Shown: in pieces, positions 7,147 to 13,637 of the stretch | Position numbering within the stretch: position 1 is the stretch's first letter | How the letters are laid out: each line of letters starts with the position of its first letter | Assembly: GCA_037442365.1 (NCBI GenBank) | Contig: JBBIQK010000011.1 | Coordinates: 1-53,909 of the forward strand | From: GBS-DC sp037442365 | GTDB taxonomy: Bacteria; Armatimonadota; Fimbriimonadia; Fimbriimonadales; GBS-DC | DNA: 53,909 nucleotides | Reading direction: 5' to 3' | Notes under the pieces: generated by a model | Databases searched by the model: none | Seen by the model: only the letters and a program-made list of their open reading frames with translations | What the model was told of the DNA's origin: nothing | Position numbers and translations under genes: made by a program

Positions 7147-7922
7147 GTCTGGATACGGAGTGGTTCTGGGCGTTTCTGGTGGCGTTTGTGCGGGCGTCGG
7201 GGCTGGCGCTGGTCGCGCCTGTGTTTGGCAGTCGGCTCGTGCCCGCGCCGATACGGGTGGGGCTGTCGGCGGTGCTGGCGTTCGCGCTCGCGCCGCTGAT
7301 TCAGCCGTACACAGGCGCGCCGCCCACAGACTGGGTTCCGCTTATCCTGCGGATTGCAGGCGAGGCGATTGTTGGGGTGGCATTGGGCTATGGGGTGAGC
7401 CTGATTATCGGCGCGGCGGTGATGGCGGGCGAGGTGCTGGACACGATGATGGGCTTCAACCTGATGCAGGTGCTGAACCCTGTGTCCACCTTCCCGACCA
7501 CGCTGCTGGCGCAGTTCCATTACCTGCTGGCGATGACGCTGTTCGCGCTGGTGAACGGGCACTACTGGCTGCTGCACGCGCTGGCGCGGAGTTTTGAGAC
7601 GCACGCGGGGCTGGGCAGCCTGAGGGTGTGGTCAGAGGCGAGCCTCGCGACGGCGACTCAGCTGGGCGGCGAGGTGATGATGCTCTGTGTGCAGATTGCC
7701 GCGCCTGCGGGTGGGGTGTTGCTGGTGGTCGATGCGGCGATGGCGGCGGTCTCGCGCGCCGTGCCGCAGATTCCCATATGGCTGATTGGGATGCCCGCCA
7801 AAATCGCCGTCGGGATTGTCGCGCTGGGGGCGAGCCTGCCTGCGCTGGTCGGCGTCAGCGCACGCATGACCGACCTCTCCGTGCGCTATCTGGAGCAAAT
7901 CCTGCGCCTGCTGGGAATCTAA
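7143..7922 (+). CDS. fliR: Flagellar export gate protein FliR
   Basis: A 259-residue inner-membrane protein with about six hydrophobic segments. Family features include FVRASGLALVAPVFGSRLVP near the N-terminus, GEVLDTMMGFNLMQVLNP in the middle and a C-terminal GVSARMTDLSVRYLEQILRLL. It completes the FliPQR gate with the coupled fliQ. Homologues also serve injectisomes (SctT); with no needle-complex genes nearby, flagellar use is the default reading. The gene ends 25 bases before the converging VapC gene. Confidence 0.92.
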   Translation: MSLDTEWFWAFLVAFVRASGLALVAPVFGSRLVPAPIRVGLSAVLAFALAPLIQPYTGAPPTDWVPLILRIAGEAIVGVALGYGVSLIIGAAVMAGEVLDTMMGFNLMQVLNPVSTFPTTLLAQFHYLLAMTLFALVNGHYWLLHALARSFETHAGLGSLRVWSEASLATATQLGGEVMMLCVQIAAPAGGVLLVVDAAMAAVSRAVPQIPIWLIGMPAKIAVGIVALGASLPALVGVSARMTDLSVRYLEQILRLLGI

Positions 7923-7947
7923 GGCTGTTAACTGATTGCAAACCGTT

Positions 7948-8337
7948 TTATATAAAAATCACCTGAACCCCAAGCTTTGCAACATGTTGGAAGTGTGAGT
8001 CGCGCGTCAGCAACGGCAACTGATGGGTTGCTGCAAAAGCCGCCATCCACAAATCATTTTCTGGTATAGGCGTACCGCCCTGCTTGAGCGCGCGCTTCAG
8101 TTCTGCATACACTGTTGCTACAGATTCATCGGTATGTAAGATGGGATAACCCGACAGGAACTGCTTCAACTGCTGCAGATTGTGTTCAGGACGCCCTGAT
8201 ATTAGCGCACCGTAGTACAGCTCTCCTACTGCAATCACGCTGACAATCAGTTCGGTTTCTGGGGGAAACGCAAGCTGCAGAGAGCCTCGTATCAACTCCA
8301 CAAGCACGCTCGTATCCGCCAGATACTTACCATTCAT
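7948..8337 (-). CDS. PIN-domain toxin (VapC-like ribonuclease)
   Basis: This 129-residue protein has the PIN-domain acidic set D8 (YLADTSVLVELI), E39 (VGELYYGAL), D95 (ENDLWMAA) and D113 (TRDSHF), which bind Mg2+ in VapC RNases that cut tRNA or rRNA. The ATG overlaps the antitoxin gene end by 11 bases, the usual toxin-antitoxin coupling. The target RNA is not predictable from the sequence. Confidence 0.9.
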   Translation of the reverse strand: MNGKYLADTSVLVELIRGSLQLAFPPETELIVSVIAVGELYYGALISGRPEHNLQQLKQFLSGYPILHTDESVATVYAELKRALKQGGTPIPENDLWMAAFAATHQLPLLTRDSHFQHVAKLGVQVIFI

Positions 8338-8554
8338 CGGGGTCTACCTGTTCACACCCTGCCTCGATAGCCTGCAGAATTGCATCGGCATCTTCTGCAC
8401 TGAGCAACCCTGCATGTTTCTCAAATTCTGCAAGTGGAATCCCCCGCAGGGGGACATTCTGGGACAGCCGCTGGGCGTATTCCAGTACCTGCTGCTGCAG
8501 CGGCTCTGGCAGACGCTCGACCATCTCGCGTACACGCTCTGCGATAGTACTCAT
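8327..8554 (-). CDS. Antitoxin partner of the PIN toxin (VapB/DUF2281-like)
   Basis: A 75-residue protein if translated from ATG 8554. An in-frame ATG at 8575 lies upstream of the -10 box (8562-8567), so it could not be on this transcript. The N-terminal half MSTIAERVREMVERLPEPLQ looks like the DUF2281-type antitoxin helix and the C-terminus is acidic (DPDEW), fitting toxin neutralisation. The function is assigned mainly from the overlap with the toxin gene. The pair probably autoregulates at the promoter directly upstream. Confidence 0.7.
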   Translation of the reverse strand: MSTIAERVREMVERLPEPLQQQVLEYAQRLSQNVPLRGIPLAEFEKHAGLLSAEDADAILQAIEAGCEQVDPDEW

Positions 8555-8561
8555 CGCTTCG

Positions 8562-8567
8562 ATTATA
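8562..8567 (-). promoter_or_regulatory. -10 box of the toxin-antitoxin operon
   Basis: GGTATAAT read on the minus strand. The box ends 7 nt before ATG 8554, so the transcript would start at or next to the start codon (leaderless). A small palindrome CTGCTGCAG-type sequence just upstream (about 8577-8592) could be an operator. Confidence 0.6.
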
Positions 8568-8637
8568 CCGCCCACACCTGCAGCAGCAGGAATGTTGCTC
8601 TCGACGCTGAATCACTCCTGCCATCAGGGGGATACTG

Positions 8638-9645
8638 ATGGAGAACGGCAAGCAAGCGGCGGAGTGGTTCCGCCAGACCTATGGTGCGCTCAAAATGCAG
8701 GTTGGGCGCGTGGTGGTCGGTCAGGAGGAGGTCGTCGAGAACGCACTGGTCGCGGTGTGCGCCGGTGGGCACGCGCTGCTGGAGGGTGTGCCCGGACTGG
8801 GCAAGACGCTGCTGGTGCGCACGATTGCGCAGGCGTTGCATCTGGAGTTCGCGCGGATTCAGTTCACGCCCGACCTGATGCCCGCCGACATCACGGGCAC
8901 GAACATCCTCGTGGAGAGCGAGACAGGCGCGCGCACATTCGCCTTCCGCCCTGGTCCCGTGTTCACCAACATCTTGCTGGCGGACGAGATTAACCGCGCC
9001 ACGCCCAAAACCCAGTCCGCGCTGCTGGAAGCGATGCAGGAGCAGGCGGTCACGGTCGCGGGCAAGCGATATCCCATCGAGCCGCCCTTCTGGGTGCTGG
9101 CGACGCAGAACCCCATCGAGCAGGAGGGCACTTACCCGCTCCCTGAAGCGCAGTTAGACCGCTTCTTCTTCAAGATTCTGGTGGGCTACCCGACGCTTGA
9201 CGAGTTGCGTGAGATAGTGGATCGCACGACGGGGGTGGAGACGCCGCAGCCTGAGGTCGTGGCAGACAAAGAGACGCTCCTGCGCATGCAGCGACTGGTG
9301 CGTGAAGTGCCGATTGCCCGCCCCGTGCAGGAGTTCGCGCTCAAGCTCATTGTGGCGACGCATCCCGGCTCAGAGTACGCGCCCCCAGAGGTGAACAAAT
9401 ATGTGCGCTACGGCTCTAGCCCGCGCGGGGCGCAGACGCTGATTCTGGCGAGCAAGGTGTTCGGTTTGCTGGATGGGCGCTACAATGTGGCGCGTGAGGA
9501 TGTGCAGCGCGCGCTCAAGCCTGCCCTGCGCCATCGCGTGCTGCTGAACTTCGAGGCGGAAGCGGACGGCGTCACGCCCGACCAGGTGCTGGATGCCATC
9601 TGGAGCCATGTCAGCCGCACGGAAGGCGAGCCGCTGAAGGTGTGA
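8638..9645 (+). CDS. MoxR-family AAA+ ATPase
   Basis: At 335 residues this is the normal length for MoxR. Walker A is GVPGLGKT (50-57), Walker B is ILLADEIN (DE at 116-117) followed by RATPKTQSALLEAMQE, and sensor 1 lies in ATQNPIEQEGTYPLPEAQLD. The C-terminal AAA lid is complete. MoxR proteins are chaperone-like ATPases that work with VWA-domain partners in maturation of enzyme complexes or envelope stress. The usual DUF58 and VWA neighbours are not adjacent, but a double-VWA membrane protein lies at 13638. The start is supported by AGGGGGA just upstream. Confidence 0.92.
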   Translation: MENGKQAAEWFRQTYGALKMQVGRVVVGQEEVVENALVAVCAGGHALLEGVPGLGKTLLVRTIAQALHLEFARIQFTPDLMPADITGTNILVESETGARTFAFRPGPVFTNILLADEINRATPKTQSALLEAMQEQAVTVAGKRYPIEPPFWVLATQNPIEQEGTYPLPEAQLDRFFFKILVGYPTLDELREIVDRTTGVETPQPEVVADKETLLRMQRLVREVPIARPVQEFALKLIVATHPGSEYAPPEVNKYVRYGSSPRGAQTLILASKVFGLLDGRYNVAREDVQRALKPALRHRVLLNFEAEADGVTPDQVLDAIWSHVSRTEGEPLKV

Positions 9646-9668
9646 GGGGGAGAAGCTTCCAAGTGAAA

Positions 9669-9695
9669 GTACGGGCGCGGATCTCGCGCCCGTAC
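9669..9695 (-). terminator. Hairpin between the converging MoxR and YHS genes
   Basis: A perfect 11-bp stem, GTACGGGCGCG / CGCGCCCGTAC, with a 5-base loop. Read on the minus strand it is followed by a short T-rich stretch (ACTTTCACTT), so it may terminate the YHS gene and possibly moxR. Confidence 0.6.
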
Positions 9696-9706
9696 CTGCA
9701 GGGGAA

Positions 9707-10378
9707 TTAGTTCGTATCCGCCTTCTCTGGTTTGCCCTGAAGCGCGGAGAGTTGTTCAGCTTTCTTCGCGTAGGTCTCAGGGTCCTTGAGGAACTTGCCC
9801 TTGCAGCCGTTGCAGCAGGTGTAGTAGACCTTGCCGTTGTGGGTGAAGCGCACAGCGTCGGCTTCGGTAATCTCCTCGCCAGACACAGGGCAGATGAGCT
9901 TGTTCGCAGGCGCAGCGGCAGCGGTCTGGGTGGTCTGTGCATCCTTCTTATCGCTGCAGCACGACGCGCTTGCGGTTGCCTTCTCGCCGCCGCTGCAGCA
10001 GGATGCTCCGGCGGCTTTCTCAGCGCTGTTGCAGCACGATTCGCCTTCCTTCTTCGCAGGCGCGTTGCTCACCGTGCGCACAGCAGCCGCCTGCTTCACA
10101 TACTTGTCGGGGTTCTTTTTGAACTCGGCAAGGCAGCTCTGGCAGTTGAAGTAGTAGGTCTTGCCGCGATAGGCGTACTTGGGCGCCTTTTTGGTATCCG
10201 TGATGACCTTGCCCGAGACGGGGCAGCGTACCTCCTGCTTGGACGCAGTTTGTTTGGACGCCTGTGTCTTCTGAGGGGACTGCTTCTGATTGCTGGACTT
10301 ATTCGTCTGCACAAATGCGATGGCGCTGAGTGCAAAGCTCATCGCAAACACAGCTACGGCTAATCCGAAGTTTCTCAT
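9707..10378 (-). CDS. Secreted double-YHS metal-binding protein with paired-cysteine linker
   Basis: A 223-residue protein with an N-terminal signal/anchor (1-23), a Lys/Gln-rich spacer, YHS domain 1 (51-95: C52PVSGK, then C79xxC82) and YHS domain 2 (162-207: C163PVSGE, then C188CNGC192). Between them is a low-complexity Ala/Lys linker with three Cys-Cys pairs (115-116, 127-128, 140-141). YHS domains bind metals such as copper in the periplasm; the CC pairs add possible thiol sites, so copper, zinc or mercury binding is plausible. The ATG follows GGAGGTAATCTC. It is a single-gene unit, and the domain duplication and cysteine pairs are its unusual points. Confidence 0.8.
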   Translation of the reverse strand: MRNFGLAVAVFAMSFALSAIAFVQTNKSSNQKQSPQKTQASKQTASKQEVRCPVSGKVITDTKKAPKYAYRGKTYYFNCQSCLAEFKKNPDKYVKQAAAVRTVSNAPAKKEGESCCNSAEKAAGASCCSGGEKATASASCCSDKKDAQTTQTAAAAPANKLICPVSGEEITEADAVRFTHNGKVYYTCCNGCKGKFLKDPETYAKKAEQLSALQGKPEKADTN

Positions 10379-10396
10379 GAGATTACCTCCGAGCGT

Positions 10397-10402
10397 ATTA
10401 TA
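10397..10402 (-). promoter_or_regulatory. -10 box of the YHS gene
   Basis: GGGGTATAAT on the minus strand, 18 nt before the YHS start, leaving a short leader that carries the strong ribosome-binding site. It is divergent from the tRNA promoter 27 bp away. Confidence 0.65.
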
Positions 10403-10428
10403 CCCCGCGCGGTGTGCTTTTGCAAGGG

Positions 10429-10434
10429 TATAAT
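10429..10434 (+). promoter_or_regulatory. -10 box of tRNA-Leu
   Basis: AGGGTATAATTG with its end 11 nt before the first tRNA base, placing transcription start about 5 nt upstream of the mature 5' end. Confidence 0.65.
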
Positions 10435-10445
10435 TGAGCGTGATT

Positions 10446-10526
10446 GCCCAGGTGGCGGAACGGTAGACGCGGGGGACTTAAAATCCTCTGGGACAACCCG
10501 TGCGGGTTCGAATCCCGCCCTGGGCA
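10446..10526 (+). tRNA. tRNA-Leu, anticodon UAA
   Basis: The acceptor stem GCCCAGG pairs with CCTGGGC at 10519-10525 and the discriminator is A10526. The anticodon loop CTTAAAA sits between GGGGA and TCCTC, giving anticodon TAA. The T arm is GCGGGTTCGAATCCCGC. The extra arm (TGGGACAACCCG) makes it class II, as expected for leucine. CCA is not encoded. 100 bases of nothing recognisable follow before tsaB. Confidence 0.95.
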
Positions 10527-10626
10527 CTTGACACAACCTGCTGTACCCCTTGCGCATATAGCACGCTACAGGTCGCCGTCCCTAGCAACCCCACACGCAC
10601 GCATTTCCGCAAGTCCTCAGTGCATG

Positions 10627-11310
10627 CTATTGCTTAATATGTATCGATGGCGGCTGGATGTAGCGGGGTGTGAGCGCGAACGGATGCACCCATTCACGCG
10701 CCTGAAGGCGTTGCCAGCCAGCCTGCACAACGCCCTCCGCAGATGGGGTGTCGACAATCCGCCAGTGCAGATAGGGCAGGTGGGGCGCAAGCCACTCGCG
10801 CGCGTGCGCCGCGCCGATGGCTTGTATCTTTTCACCCGCAGGGGCGGTTTGCGCCAGCCAGTCGCCCAGCGCGTCGCGTACAACACACGCAGGTTCACTC
10901 AGCGGCTGGGATAAGCCGTCGTTTTGGGGCAATAGCCACTGCAGGTAGAGCGCATCGCGGCGGGCGGGCAGCGCAACCAGTGTCGGAACCCCTTCAGGCA
11001 TCTGCAACGCGCACGCCTCGAACGCGTTCACCGCGACCAGCGGCTTGCCCAGCGCGTGCGCCCAGCTCTTAGCCAGCATCACGCCTATCTTCAGCCCCGT
11101 GAACGCGCCCGGTCCAACATCAACCGCAAAAGCGTCCACCTGCGATAGTGTCAGCCCGTGCCGGGCAAGTAGCCACTCCGCCGCCCGCAGCAGGCTCCCC
11201 GACAGGTTCATCCCATGCGCCAACCGCGCCGCACCCAGCAACGCGCCCTCCTGCGCCAGCGCAACGCCGCACAGCGCGCCCGTCGACTCAATCGCCAGCA
11301 TTCGCCCCAT
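10627..11310 (-). CDS. tsaB: tRNA threonylcarbamoyladenosine biosynthesis protein TsaB
   Basis: A 227-residue ASKHA-fold protein with the TsaB signature VDVGPGAFTGLKIG and an N-terminal MLAIESTGALCGVAL. TsaB is the non-catalytic partner of TsaD in making the t6A37 modification of tRNAs that read ANN codons. ATG 11310 is preferred because the next upstream ATG (11319) overlaps the -10 box 11318-11323; ATG 11301 is also possible. rimI and tsaD, frequent neighbours elsewhere, are absent. A tRNA gene lies downstream on the other strand. Confidence 0.88.
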   Translation of the reverse strand: MGRMLAIESTGALCGVALAQEGALLGAARLAHGMNLSGSLLRAAEWLLARHGLTLSQVDAFAVDVGPGAFTGLKIGVMLAKSWAHALGKPLVAVNAFEACALQMPEGVPTLVALPARRDALYLQWLLPQNDGLSQPLSEPACVVRDALGDWLAQTAPAGEKIQAIGAAHAREWLAPHLPYLHWRIVDTPSAEGVVQAGWQRLQAREWVHPFALTPRYIQPPSIHIKQ

Positions 11311-11317
11311 ACGCCGC

Positions 11318-11339
11318 ATAGTACCCTATCAGGTATACT
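11318..11339. promoter_or_regulatory. Divergent promoter pair between tsaB and gyrB
   Basis: Minus strand: GGGTACTAT with the -10 at 11318-11323, 7 nt before tsaB ATG 11310. Plus strand: AGGTATACT with the -10 at 11334-11339, about 46 nt before gyrB ATG 11386. The two boxes are only 10 bp apart, so polymerases would compete. Confidence 0.6.
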
Positions 11340-11385
11340 TATAGTGTATCCAGCCGGGTGATTGGCAGGGAGGCATACGAAATCT

Positions 11386-13443
11386 ATGGCGGTCAAGCGG
11401 AAATCAGGTAAGTCGGAAGCGCCTACGCCCGTTAGCGAACCCATCGAAACGCAGGGCGTAGAGGTGATTGGCGAGGCGACCAACGGACTGAGCAGCGCCG
11501 TGGAAGGCGATTATACCGCCGAGCAGCTCACGGTGTTGAAGGGACTGGAGGCGGTGCGCCGCCGCCCTGCGATGTATATCGGCGACACAGGCGTGCGCGG
11601 GCTACACCACCTGTTCGTCGAGGTGCTGGACAACTCCGTCGATGAGGCGCTGGCGGGGCACTGCGACCAGATCGATGTGATTTTGCACGCCGACCAGAGC
11701 GTGTCGGTTATCGACAACGGGCGCGGCATTCCCGTGGACATCCACCCCGAAGAGCAGCGTCCTGGCGTCGAGGTGGTGATGACCACGCTGCACGCAGGCG
11801 GCAAGTTCGGCGGCGGGGGCTATCGCGTGTCGGGCGGACTGCACGGCGTCGGCGTGTCGGTGGTGAACGCGCTCTCGGAGTGGTTGGAGGTCACCGTCGC
11901 GCGCGAGGGCTATCTGCATTATCAGAAATACGAGCGCGGCGCGCCGGTCGCTCCGCTCAAACGGCTCAAGCCAACCCCCAAACGCGGTACGACCGTGCGA
12001 TTCCTCGCCGATCGCGACATCTTCGGCGACTACCGCTACGACCCCAATATCTTCATCAAACGACTGCGCGAGCTGGCATACCTTAACCCGAATGTGACCT
12101 TCACTTTTACCGACGAGCTGAACGGCAAGCCGAAACAGACCTTCAAGTTCAGCAAGGGCATCGCGCAGCTGGTGGACGCGCTCAACGAGAACAAAGACCC
12201 CATCCACAAGGTTGTCTACTTCCGCAACGCCCGCGACGAGACCGAAGTGGAGGTCGCCCTGCAGTACCACACGGGCTATCAGGAAACCCTGCTCTCCTAC
12301 GCGAACAACATCCATACGGTGGAGGGCGGCACGCACCTGTCGGGCTTCAAAACCGCCCTGACGCGCGTGATTAATCAGTACGCTCGCAAGGCAGGGCTGC
12401 TGAAGGACAAAGACCAGAACTTCACGGGCGACGATGTGCTGGAGGGCTTGACCGCCGTGGTGGCTGTCAAACTGCTACACCCGCAGTTCGAGGGGCAGAC
12501 CAAGACCAAGCTGGGCAATCTGGAGGTGCAGGGGCTGGTGAACTCCATCGTGGGTGAGGCGTTTAGCGAGTATCTGGAGCGCAACCCGTCGGTGGCGCGC
12601 AAAATCATCGAGAAGGCGCTCACCGCCCAGCGCGCCCGCGAAGCCGCCCGACGCGCCGCCGAGCTGGTCAAACGCCAGAGCGCCCTCGACAGCGGCTCGC
12701 TGCCTGGCAAACTCGCCGACTGCACCGAGCGCGACCCCAGCAAGTGCGAGCTGTTTCTCGTGGAGGGCGACTCGGCGGGCGGCTCGGCGAAAATGGGACG
12801 CGATCGCCGCTTCCAAGCCGTGCTGCCCCTGCGGGGCAAAATCCTGAATGTCGAAAAGGCGCGACTCGACAAGGCGCTGGAGAACGAGGAAATCCGCTCG
12901 CTGATTACCGCGCTCGGCACAGGCATCAGCATCGACGCCAATGGCAGCGCCAACAGCGGCGAGTCGGACAGCCGATTCGATATCTCCAAGCTGCGCTATC
13001 ACCGCATCGTGATTATGTGCGATGCGGATGTGGACGGCGAGCATATCCGCACGCTGCTGCTGACCTTTTTCTTCCGCTACATGCGCCCGCTAATTGAGAA
13101 CGGGCATGTGTATATTGCGCAACCGCCCCTGTTCCGCGTGCGCGCGGGCAAAGACGAGCAATACTACGCCAAAGACGAACAGGAGCTGGACGAGATTCTG
13201 AAGAAAATCCGCAAGAAGAATGTGCAGGTCACGCGCTTTAAGGGGCTGGGCGAGATGAACGCCGAGGACCTCGCCGATACGACCATGAACCCCGAACGGC
13301 GCGTTATTCTGCAGGTGCAGTTGGACGACGCGATGGAGGCGGAGCGTATCTTCAGCGTACTGATGGGCGACAAGGTGGAGCCGCGTCGCCGCTTCATCGA
13401 GGAACACGCAAAAGAAACCACCGACATCGACTGGCACTGCTGA
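11386..13443 (+). CDS. gyrB: DNA gyrase subunit B
   Basis: A 685-residue type IIA topoisomerase subunit. The GHKL ATPase domain has RPAMYIGDTG, EVLDNSVDEALAG (Asn for Mg2+), DNGRGIPVD and GGLHGVGVSVVNALS. The TOPRIM motifs are EGDSAGGSAKMGRDR (about 459-473) and DADVDGEHI (about 545-553); the C-terminal GyrB tail with RFKGLGEMN is complete. With GyrA it introduces negative supercoils. ATG 11386 behind GGGAGG is chosen over an in-frame TTG at 11362. A low-complexity extension of about 40 residues precedes the conserved domain. gyrA is not in the window. Confidence 0.95.
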   Translation: MAVKRKSGKSEAPTPVSEPIETQGVEVIGEATNGLSSAVEGDYTAEQLTVLKGLEAVRRRPAMYIGDTGVRGLHHLFVEVLDNSVDEALAGHCDQIDVILHADQSVSVIDNGRGIPVDIHPEEQRPGVEVVMTTLHAGGKFGGGGYRVSGGLHGVGVSVVNALSEWLEVTVAREGYLHYQKYERGAPVAPLKRLKPTPKRGTTVRFLADRDIFGDYRYDPNIFIKRLRELAYLNPNVTFTFTDELNGKPKQTFKFSKGIAQLVDALNENKDPIHKVVYFRNARDETEVEVALQYHTGYQETLLSYANNIHTVEGGTHLSGFKTALTRVINQYARKAGLLKDKDQNFTGDDVLEGLTAVVAVKLLHPQFEGQTKTKLGNLEVQGLVNSIVGEAFSEYLERNPSVARKIIEKALTAQRAREAARRAAELVKRQSALDSGSLPGKLADCTERDPSKCELFLVEGDSAGGSAKMGRDRRFQAVLPLRGKILNVEKARLDKALENEEIRSLITALGTGISIDANGSANSGESDSRFDISKLRYHRIVIMCDADVDGEHIRTLLLTFFFRYMRPLIENGHVYIAQPPLFRVRAGKDEQYYAKDEQELDEILKKIRKKNVQVTRFKGLGEMNAEDLADTTMNPERRVILQVQLDDAMEAERIFSVLMGDKVEPRRRFIEEHAKETTDIDWHC

Positions 13444-13593
13444 AGCTGCTCTGTTGCAAGGATACTTGTTCCGCCTTCGGCACAGCCCACTTCGCCCCAC
13501 AGGGCGCGGTCGCCGCGCCCCTACTCATGCCTGTACGGACGCGGCTCCCGCGTCCTGTTGTTCGGCTCTCCCGTTCTTTGCAACAGAGCAGCT
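13444..13593. repeat. 150-bp element with 16-bp perfect terminal inverted repeats
   Basis: It starts directly after the gyrB stop with AGCTGCTCTGTTGCAA and ends with the exact reverse complement TTGCAACAGAGCAGCT at 13578-13593. Inside are two palindromes, GGGCGCGGTCGCCGCGCCC and GGACGCGGCTCCCGCGTCC. No coding frame is credible. The architecture fits a non-autonomous palindromic element and may also act as a bidirectional terminator behind gyrB. Confidence 0.75.
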
Positions 13594-13622
13594 GAACCCA
13601 ATAACAGCAGCGACGCGCGGGG

Positions 13623-13628
13623 TACAAT
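13623..13628 (+). promoter_or_regulatory. -10 box of the double-VWA gene
   Basis: GCGCGGGGTACAAT; the box ends 9 nt before ATG 13638, so the predicted mRNA has a leader of only a few bases and no room for a Shine-Dalgarno site. The same 14-base string recurs at 16514-16527. Confidence 0.6.
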
Positions 13629-13637
13629 AAGCCGTCT

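Noticed and set aside
6883..7922. fliQ-fliR as part of a type III secretion injectisome
   Set aside because: No needle, secretin or effector genes are seen; a flagellar role is the simpler reading, though the two genes alone cannot settle it.
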